DNA of 5,929 bases from Bifidobacterium breve (GTDB lineage: Bacteria > Actinomycetota > Actinomycetes > S36-B12), in NCBI GenBank assembly GCA_943328365.2, contig CALPZT020000112.1:1-5929 (forward strand), written 5' to 3'. The translations under genes and the position numbers were made by a program. The first letter of the stretch is position 1. The number at the start of each line of letters is the position of its first letter. The notes beneath the pieces were generated by a model. It was not told the origin of the DNA. It ran no database searches and was given only the letters and a program-made list of their open reading frames with translations. Of this stretch, positions 1 to 4,861 are shown piece after piece.

Positions 1-1
1 C

Positions 2-112
2 CTGCTCGACGTGATCAACCGTCGCATCCGCGCAATCCCAAGCGTGAAATCAACCGAGACATTCGTCTATCTGAAACTGCGCAAGCAGATCTACTCATGG
101 GGAACACGATGA
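2..112 (+). CDS. Lrp/AsnC-family transcriptional regulator, C-terminal end (partial)
   Basis: The 5' end of this gene lies outside the window. Only the last 36 codons are visible, ending at TGA 110-112. The reading frame gives a segment around IRAIPSVKSTETFVYLKL followed by a short basic tail ending SWGTR. The pattern 'ai-p-xV-xsTeTfvyLkl' is the last helix and strand of the ligand-sensing (RAM/AsnC) domain of Lrp-family regulators. The N-terminal helix-turn-helix cannot be seen. Lrp-type proteins are DNA-binding regulators that sense amino acids or related metabolites, and they often sit next to the catabolic genes they control. The stop codon overlaps the start of the aminotransferase gene by 4 bp (ATGA, 109-112), so the two are probably cotranscribed and translationally coupled. 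The family call rests on a short C-terminal fragment and on context, but the fragment is characteristic. Confidence 0.82.
   Translation: MLDVINRRIRAIPSVKSTETFVYLKLRKQIYSWGTR
99..103 (+). promoter_or_regulatory. Ribosome binding site deciding the aminotransferase start at 109
   Basis: GGGGA at 99-103 lies 5 nt before the ATG at 109. The alternative in-frame ATG at 97 overlaps this element and has no purine-rich Shine-Dalgarno sequence in front of it. The start at 109 also gives the ATGA stop/start overlap seen in other forms at the later junctions. Confidence 0.6.
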
Positions 113-1509
113 CAACGACACCGCAGTACGTGACCGAGCCGGGCGATGACGCCCTGGCCAACTCTGCGCGCGACCACCTCTGGATGCACTTCACCCGCCA
201 CTCGGGCTACTACAACGGCGGGCACGTCCCTGTCATCGTCAAGGGCGAAGGCACCTACATCTGGGATGACCGCGGCAACAAGTACTTCGATGGGCTCTCG
301 GGCCTGTTCGTCGTGCAGGCGGGGCACGGCCGCAAGGAACTCGCGGCCGCCGGCGCCAGGCAGGCCGAGGAGCTCGCCTTCTTCCCGATCTGGTCGTACG
401 CGCATCCTCGCGCGATCGAGCTCGCCGAGCGCCTCGCGGGCTATGCACCCGGCGACCTGAACCGGGTCTTCTTCACGACCGGCGGCGGCGAGGCGGTCGA
501 GACCGCCTGGAAGCTCGCGAAGCAGTACTTCAAGCTCACCGGCAAGCCGACGAAGCACAAGGTGATCAGCCGGGCGATCGCCTACCACGGCACCCCGCAG
601 GGAGCGCTCTCGATCACCGGCATCCCTGATGCCAAGATCCCGTTCGAGCCGCTCGTCCCCGGTGGCGTGAAGGTGCCGAATACGAACTTCTATCGCTCCC
701 CCGACGAGTACCGGGGCGACGAGAAGGCCTTTGGCCTGTGGGCAGCCAACCGCATCGCCGAGGCAATCGAGTTTGAGGGCGCCGACAGCGTTGCTGCCGT
801 GTTCGTCGAGCCGGTGCAAAATTCGGGGGGCTGCTTCCCGCCTCCCCCCGGCTACCTCGAGCGCGTACGCGAGATCTGCGACGAATACGACGTGCTCATG
901 GTCGCGGACGAGACCATCACCGGCTTTGGCCGCATCGGCGATATGTTCGCAATGAACAGGTTCGGGGTGACGCCCGACATCATCACCTGCGCGAAGGGCA
1001 TGACGTCTGGCTACGCAGCCCTCGGCGCCATGATCGCGAGCGAGCGCCTGTTCGAGCCGTTCAAGCACGGCACGACGAGCTTCCTGCACGGGTACACGTG
1101 GGGCGGTCACCCGGTCGCCGCGGCGGTCGCAATGGAAAACCTCGACCTGTTCGAGCGCGAGGGCCTGAACGCGAATGTCCTTGCAAACGAAGGGAATTTC
1201 CGCCGAACACTAGAGAAGCTCAACGACCTCCCGATCGTCGGCGATGTCCGCGGTGCCGGGTTCTTCTACGGCATCGAATTGGTGAAGGACAAGGCCACCC
1301 GCGAAACCTTCTCCGACGACGAGGCCGAGCGCCTGCTGCGTGGCTTCCTGTCGAAGGCACTCTTCGAGAACGGGCTCTACTGCCGTGCCGATGATCGCGG
1401 CGACCCGGTGGTGCAGCTCGCCCCCGCCCTCACCTGCGGTCAGAAGGAATTCGACGAGATGGAGGGCATTCTTCGCACGGTCCTCACCGAAGCCTGGAGC
1501 ATCCTCTGA
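109..1509 (+). CDS. Class III PLP-dependent aminotransferase (omega-amino acid/polyamine type)
   Basis: This is a full-length (466 aa) fold-type I aminotransferase of class III, expected to be cytosolic. It transfers an amino group from a terminal amine or omega-amino acid to a keto acid acceptor. The start is ATG 109, chosen for its GGGGA ribosome site and 4-bp overlap with the regulator; ATG 97 would add four residues. Visible landmarks are a Gly-rich phosphate-binding turn (TTGGGEAVE, about residues 123-131), the cofactor-binding Asp267 in ADETITGFGR, the Schiff-base Lys296 in TCAKGMTSGY, and Thr330 in HGYTWGGHP. The GGCFPPPPGY stretch and the whole central region resemble the actinobacterial subgroup that includes M. 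tuberculosis Rv3329. Two deviations stand out: Thr269 where most relatives have Val or Ile, and GGGEA where SGSEA or similar is common. The flanking Lrp regulator and FAD oxidoreductase suggest putrescine, cadaverine, GABA or 5-aminovalerate as substrate, but the sequence does not decide between them. Confidence 0.93.
   Translation: MTTTPQYVTEPGDDALANSARDHLWMHFTRHSGYYNGGHVPVIVKGEGTYIWDDRGNKYFDGLSGLFVVQAGHGRKELAAAGARQAEELAFFPIWSYAHPRAIELAERLAGYAPGDLNRVFFTTGGGEAVETAWKLAKQYFKLTGKPTKHKVISRAIAYHGTPQGALSITGIPDAKIPFEPLVPGGVKVPNTNFYRSPDEYRGDEKAFGLWAANRIAEAIEFEGADSVAAVFVEPVQNSGGCFPPPPGYLERVREICDEYDVLMVADETITGFGRIGDMFAMNRFGVTPDIITCAKGMTSGYAALGAMIASERLFEPFKHGTTSFLHGYTWGGHPVAAAVAMENLDLFEREGLNANVLANEGNFRRTLEKLNDLPIVGDVRGAGFFYGIELVKDKATRETFSDDEAERLLRGFLSKALFENGLYCRADDRGDPVVQLAPALTCGQKEFDEMEGILRTVLTEAWSIL
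1496..1499 (+). promoter_or_regulatory. Candidate ribosome binding site for a CTG start at 1506
   Basis: GGAG at 1496-1499 lies within the last codons of the aminotransferase, 6 nt before CTG 1506. By contrast, the conventional GTG at 1578 has only AAGG at 1572-1575, 2 nt away, which is too close for normal initiation. The site therefore favours the upstream start of the flavin-binding protein. Confidence 0.5.
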
Positions 1510-2186
1510 CCGAGAGCCAAGGCGCGCAGCCCGGGTCCACCGAACGGACCCGGGTTCGCCGCCTCTCAGACAAGGCCGTGACAGACATCGAGGTACTCAA
1601 GCAGGTTCTCGACGCAGGTCTCGTCGCGCATGTTGCCGTTCATGATGATGACGGCCAGCCCTACGTGATTCCAGTGGCGTATGCCCGCCGCGGGGATCAC
1701 GTACTCTTCCACGGGTCAAGCGGCTCACGGCTGTTCCGCACGCTCGCCGATGGCCAGCCGACCTGCCTCACCGTCACCCTGCTCGACGGCATGGTCCTTG
1801 CCAGGAGTGCCTTCGAGTCGAGTATGAACTACCGGTGCGCCATGGTGCTCGGGGTCGCGACAAGGCTCTCGGGGGATGACGAACTCGATGCCCTTCGGAT
1901 TATCACCGAGCACCTCCTGCCCGGTCGTTGGGAGGAAGCCAGGCAGCCAACTCCCAAGGAACGCGCCGCCACCATCACGCTTTCCCTCGACCTCGCCGAA
2001 TGCTCGCTCAAGATCGGCGAAGGGCTGCCAGAGGACGATCCAGCAGATCTTGTCGACCCGGTCTACTCCAAGATCTGGGCGGGCACCGTGCCAATCCGCG
2101 AGGCGTTCGGCGAGCCGATCACCGATCATCACACGCCGGCCGGCGTACCCGTCCCGCACTACATCGCCAACTGGACGCGACCGTGA
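1506..2186 (+). CDS. Pyridoxamine 5'-phosphate oxidase-like flavin-binding split-barrel protein
   Basis: Predicted small cytosolic protein of the PPOX-like/NimA-like FMN-binding split-barrel family (Pyridox_ox_2 type). The usual start would be GTG 1578 (202 aa). I prefer CTG 1506 (226 aa) because the frame stays open upstream and encodes RVRRLSDKAVTD, which resembles the conserved N-terminus of this family. CTG 1506 also has GGAG 6 nt upstream and makes a CTGA overlap with the aminotransferase stop. No ATG, GTG or TTG lies in frame between them. In the long numbering, landmarks are QPYVIPVAYAR (about 51-61), HGSSGSRLFR (69-78), the DGMVLARSAFESSMNYR block (94-110) and LPGRW (138-142). The exact reaction is unknown for this branch. 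Its place between a PLP enzyme and a flavoenzyme hints at cofactor handling or an accessory redox step, which is inference only. The stop overlaps the next gene (GTGA, 2183-2186). Confidence is high for the family and moderate for the start. Confidence 0.85.
   Translation: MTESQGAQPGSTERTRVRRLSDKAVTDIEVLKQVLDAGLVAHVAVHDDDGQPYVIPVAYARRGDHVLFHGSSGSRLFRTLADGQPTCLTVTLLDGMVLARSAFESSMNYRCAMVLGVATRLSGDDELDALRIITEHLLPGRWEEARQPTPKERAATITLSLDLAECSLKIGEGLPEDDPADLVDPVYSKIWAGTVPIREAFGEPITDHHTPAGVPVPHYIANWTRP
1528..1556 (+). repeat. Strong GC-rich hairpin after the aminotransferase stop (terminator-like)
   Basis: CCCGGGTCC (1530-1538) and GGACCCGGG (1546-1554) form a perfect 9-bp stem with a 7-nt loop. 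A G-T wobble and an A-T pair at the base extend it to 1528-1556. It begins 19 nt after the aminotransferase stop. No T-run follows (the next bases are CGCCGCC), so it is not a classical intrinsic terminator, although U-tract-poor hairpins are common in Actinobacteria. If the CTG start at 1506 is right, the hairpin lies inside the coding region of the flavin-binding protein. It could then act as an attenuator, a stability element or a translation modulator. Confidence 0.6.
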
Positions 2187-3580
2187 ATGCGAGGCCCGAG
2201 AGCGCCGGCGAGCCACTCTCCTTGTGGTGGGACCAGCTTCCCGATGAGCTGACGATGCCGCTCGGAGCACCGCTCGACGGCGATGCCGACTACGACATCG
2301 CGATCGTCGGTGGCGGCTACACCGGATTATGGACCGCCTATTACCTGCAGCAGGCCGATCCCGCCTTGCGTATCTGCATCCTCGAGGCACATGTGGCCGG
2401 GTTCGGCGCAAGCGGACGAAACGGCGGGTGGGCGTCAGCCCTCTTCCCCTCGTCGCTGCGGCAGCTGGCCGAGCGCAGCGATCGTGAGACCGCCGTTCGA
2501 ATGAAGCGAACGATGCACGACACCGTGGACGAGATCGGCCGCGTTGCCTCCGCGGAGGGCTGGGACATCGAGTGGCGCAAGGGCGGCACGCTCGGCATCG
2601 CACGCTCACCGCTTCAGCTCCAGCGGGCCGAGGACGAGATCGCCGACATGCGCTCCTGGGGATTCGGCGCCGACGACTACTCGCTGCTGTCTGCGGACGA
2701 GACCGCGAACCACGTCCGAATGGCCGATTCGCTCGGCGCCACGTTCACCCCGCACTGCGCAGCGATCAACCCGGCTCGTCTCGTGCGCTTGCTCGCAATG
2801 ACAGTGGCCGCCAGGGGCGTCCGCATCTTCGAGCGCACCCCGGCAACAGCGATCGAGCCAGGTCTCGTGCGGACGCGGCACGGATCAGTTCGAGCGCCGA
2901 TCATCGTTCGGGCGACCGAGGGCTACACGTCGTCGCTCGCCGGGCAACGCCGCGTCCTCGCTCCCGTCTACTCCCTCATGCTCGCGACCGAGCCGCTGCC
3001 GGAAGATCTCTGGAATGTGATCGGCCTTGCCGGTCGGGAGACCTTCCACGATGGCCGCAACCTCATCATCTACGGGCAGCGCACGGCGGATGGCCGCCTT
3101 GCATTCGGCGGACGCGGTGCGCCGTATCACTTCGGTTCACGTATCGACCCGGTGCAAGACCGCAACGCAGACGTGCACTCCGCACTCCGGGATGTCCTCG
3201 TCGACCTGTTCCCGGCGGCTGCGCAGGCGCGCATCACCCACACGTGGGGCGGGCCACTTGGCATTGCCCGCGACTGGTGGGCGTCGGTTGGCCTGGACCG
3301 AACCACCGGCCTCGCATGGGCGGGTGGCTACGTTGGTGACGGCGTCGGAACCTCCAACCTCTCAGGACGCACCCTCGCTGACCTCATTCGCGAGCAGGCA
3401 ACCGATCTCACGACGTTGCCCTGGGTCGGTCACCACTCCAGGAACTGGGAGCCCGAGCCCTTTCGGTGGCTCGGCACGAACCTGGGCCTTCAGGTCATGA
3501 CCCGAGCTGACGCCAAGGAGCAGCGAACCGGCAAGGAGTCCCGGGTTGCCGGCATCTTCGCCCGCAAGATCGGCCACTGA
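2183..3580 (+). CDS. FAD-dependent oxidoreductase, DAO family (amine/amino-acid oxidase-like)
   Basis: 465-aa flavoprotein of the D-amino-acid-oxidase (DAO) superfamily, closest in pattern to PuuB/gamma-glutamylputrescine-oxidase-like and DadA/sarcosine-oxidase-like proteins. Such enzymes oxidise a C-N bond to an imine, which hydrolyses to an aldehyde or keto acid. GTG 2183 is chosen because it overlaps the preceding stop (GTGA) and has GGA 7 nt upstream. The frame is open further upstream to TTG 1928, but that stretch lies inside the previous gene. The N-terminus holds a Rossmann dinucleotide fold: DIAIVGGGYTG (38-48), with Glu68 at the end of the second strand to bind the FAD ribose. GASGRNGGW follows at 75-83, and the C-terminal FAD motif GGYVGDGVGTSNL is at 381-393. 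No Cys is seen near the usual covalent-flavin site, so FAD is probably non-covalent. There is no signal peptide or membrane segment. The neighbouring omega-aminotransferase supports an amine or polyamine substrate. One TTA codon (Leu49) is rare for this base composition. Confidence 0.9.
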   Translation: MNARPESAGEPLSLWWDQLPDELTMPLGAPLDGDADYDIAIVGGGYTGLWTAYYLQQADPALRICILEAHVAGFGASGRNGGWASALFPSSLRQLAERSDRETAVRMKRTMHDTVDEIGRVASAEGWDIEWRKGGTLGIARSPLQLQRAEDEIADMRSWGFGADDYSLLSADETANHVRMADSLGATFTPHCAAINPARLVRLLAMTVAARGVRIFERTPATAIEPGLVRTRHGSVRAPIIVRATEGYTSSLAGQRRVLAPVYSLMLATEPLPEDLWNVIGLAGRETFHDGRNLIIYGQRTADGRLAFGGRGAPYHFGSRIDPVQDRNADVHSALRDVLVDLFPAAAQARITHTWGGPLGIARDWWASVGLDRTTGLAWAGGYVGDGVGTSNLSGRTLADLIREQATDLTTLPWVGHHSRNWEPEPFRWLGTNLGLQVMTRADAKEQRTGKESRVAGIFARKIGH

Positions 3581-3630
3581 ACACTGGCCTCGCTCGGTTT
3601 CGTGCCAAGGACAACTACGGCGCGCGACAC

Positions 3631-3642
3631 ATTGGATCCAAT
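3631..3642. promoter_or_regulatory. Perfect 12-bp palindrome ATTGGATCCAAT, probable operator site 1
   Basis: ATTGGATCCAAT is its own reverse complement. It lies entirely within the spacer between the proposed -35 (3624-3629) and -10 (3645-3650), where a bound repressor would block RNA polymerase. The same 12 bases match, from memory, the operator core of the GntR-family vanillate repressor VanR of Caulobacter. This suggests an FCD-type GntR regulator, though not necessarily VanR. No such regulator gene is in the window. Confidence 0.6.
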
Positions 3643-3650
3643 CTGATACT

Positions 3651-3660
3651 TTGGCTCCAA
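3651..3660. promoter_or_regulatory. Second copy TTGGCTCCAA, probable operator site 2
   Basis: TTGGCTCCAA repeats the core of site 1 (TTGGATCCAA) with one central change, and both fit TTGGNTCCAA. The centres are 19 bp apart, close to two helical turns, so two dimers could bind the same face of the DNA. Downstream similarity continues (CCAATCTG versus CCAATTCTG). The site begins directly after the proposed -10 and covers the expected transcription start. Confidence 0.55.
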
Positions 3661-3678
3661 TTCTGCACACCCGTCATG

Positions 3679-3683
3679 AGGAG
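3679..3683 (+). promoter_or_regulatory. Ribosome binding site of gcdH
   Basis: AGGAG at 3679-3683 lies 8 nt before ATG 3692. It is the strongest Shine-Dalgarno sequence in the window, as expected for the first gene of a transcript. Confidence 0.75.
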
Positions 3684-3691
3684 TCACGAGC

Positions 3692-4861
3692 ATGGAAATC
3701 CAGTCGCCCTTCGCCCTCTTCTCGATCGATCATCTTCTCTCCGAAGAAGAACGGGCCATCCGCGACGTCGTCCGCTCCTTCGTCGATGATCAGGTTCGGC
3801 CATACGTCGCCGACTGGTTCGAGGCCGGCCACATCCCCGCTCGCGAGCTGGCGAAGGGATTCGGCGAACTCGGCGTGCTCGGCATGCACCTCGATGGCTA
3901 CGGCTGCGCCGGAACATCTGCGGTCGCCTACGGCCTCGCAGCCCTCGAACTCGAGGCTGGCGACTCAGGCATCCGATCACTCGTCAGCGTGCAGGGATCC
4001 CTCGCGATGTACGCAATCCACGCCTTCGGCTCAGAGGAGCAGAAGGAGGAATGGCTCCCCCGCATGTCGGCCGGAGACGCCATCGGTTGCTTCGGCCTGA
4101 CCGAGGCCGACCACGGGTCGAACCCGTCCGGCATGCTCACCAATGCCAAGCGCGATGGCGACGACTGGGTGCTCAACGGCTCGAAGATGTGGATCACGAA
4201 CGGAAATGTCGCCGATGTCGCCGTCATCTGGGCGCAGACCGATGATGGCGTTCGCGGCTTCATCGTCCCGACCGACACCCCCGGCTTCGTCGCGAACGAG
4301 ATCCACAAGAAGATGTCGCTCCGCGCATCGGTCACGAGCGAGCTCGTCTTCACCGATGTCCGTCTGCCGAAGCACGCAATGCTCCCGGGCGTGAGGGGCT
4401 TGAAGGGTCCGCTCTCCTGCCTGAACGAGGCGCGCTTCGGCATCGCCTTCGGCACGCTCGGCGCCGCGCGCGACTGCCTCGAGACCGCTATCGCCTATGC
4501 ACTCGATCGCGAGCAGTTCGGCAAGCCCATCGCCGGATTCCAGCTCACCCAGCGCAAGTTCGCCGATATGGCACTCGAGCTCGGCAAGGGGATGCTCCTC
4601 GCCCTGCACCTCGGCCGCTTGAAGGACGAGCACCTCATCACCCCGGAGCAGGTGAGCCTCGGCAAGCTCAACAATGCCCGTGAGTCGCTCGCCATCGCCC
4701 GCGAATGCCGAAACATCCTCGGGGGCAACGGCATCACGCTCGAATACCCGATCATCCGCCACATGAACAATCTTGAATCCGTCTACACCTACGAGGGCAC
4801 GAACGAGATGCACACGCTCGTTATCGGCCAGGCCCTCACCGGCCTCGCCGCATTCAGGTGA
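3692..4861 (+). CDS. gcdH: Glutaryl-CoA dehydrogenase (acyl-CoA dehydrogenase family)
   Basis: 389-aa acyl-CoA dehydrogenase that should oxidise and decarboxylate glutaryl-CoA to crotonyl-CoA with FAD and an electron-transfer flavoprotein, in lysine, tryptophan or glutarate breakdown. Its length is typical of the bacterial enzyme. Similarity to human GCDH runs end to end: DGYGCAGTSAVAYGL (68-82), the FAD-binding FGLTEADHGS (134-143) and WITNGNVAD (167-175), LPGVRGLKGPLSCLNEARFGI (about 231-251), and the C-terminal NNLESVYTYEGTNEMH. Glu368 in YTYEGT is the expected catalytic base. Glu88 and Arg95 in ELEAGDSGIRS match human Glu87 and Arg94, which hold the free carboxylate of glutaryl-CoA; this separates GCDH from short-chain acyl-CoA dehydrogenases. 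ATG 3692 has a good AGGAG site. The stop overlaps the CoA-transferase start (GTGA, 4858-4861), so the two are coupled. Whether it decarboxylates is inferred from the family. Confidence 0.93.
   Translation: MEIQSPFALFSIDHLLSEEERAIRDVVRSFVDDQVRPYVADWFEAGHIPARELAKGFGELGVLGMHLDGYGCAGTSAVAYGLAALELEAGDSGIRSLVSVQGSLAMYAIHAFGSEEQKEEWLPRMSAGDAIGCFGLTEADHGSNPSGMLTNAKRDGDDWVLNGSKMWITNGNVADVAVIWAQTDDGVRGFIVPTDTPGFVANEIHKKMSLRASVTSELVFTDVRLPKHAMLPGVRGLKGPLSCLNEARFGIAFGTLGAARDCLETAIAYALDREQFGKPIAGFQLTQRKFADMALELGKGMLLALHLGRLKDEHLITPEQVSLGKLNNARESLAIARECRNILGGNGITLEYPIIRHMNNLESVYTYEGTNEMHTLVIGQALTGLAAFR

Larger units (their letters stand above)
3581..3691 (+). promoter_or_regulatory. Intergenic region with candidate promoter of the gcdH-CoA-transferase operon
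   Basis: This 111-bp gap is the only real break between genes in the window and separates two cotranscribed blocks. It is visibly more AT-rich around 3627-3665. A possible -10, GATACT (3645-3650, 4 of 6 to consensus), is preceded at 15 nt by GCGACA (3624-3629, 4 of 6 to TTGACA). That would put the start of transcription near 3657. No convincing terminator for the upstream gene was found: GGCCA 3572-3576 with TGGCC 3585-3589 is only a 5-bp stem without a T-run. Read-through from the first operon is therefore possible. Confidence 0.5.

Noticed and set aside
97..108. ATG 97 as the aminotransferase start
   Set aside because: It has no ribosome site and would make a 16-bp overlap with the regulator. 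ATG 109 has GGGGA at 5 nt and a clean ATGA overlap.
91..1110. Long antisense open frame of 339 codons opposite the aminotransferase, and similar long antisense frames at 1725-2609, 4031-4915 and 4789-5799
   Set aside because: They mirror the codon structure of strongly supported + strand genes. Their translations are Arg/Ala/Gly/Val-rich without recognisable domains, as expected of shadow frames in high-GC DNA.
1928..2182. N-terminal extension of the FAD oxidoreductase to TTG 1928 (550 aa)
   Set aside because: The extra 85 residues lie inside the flavin-binding protein gene, are low-complexity Arg/Ser-rich and do not resemble the family. GTG 2183 gives a normal length and a 4-bp overlap.
2327..2329. 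TTA leucine codon in the FAD oxidoreductase, possible bldA-type control
   Set aside because: bldA-dependent control is a Streptomyces-type phenomenon. Nothing here indicates Streptomyces, and a single rare codon is weak evidence.
3572..3589. GGCCA/TGGCC inverted repeat across the stop of the FAD oxidoreductase as a terminator
   Set aside because: The stem is only 5 bp with an 8-nt loop and no T-run, too weak to call a terminator.
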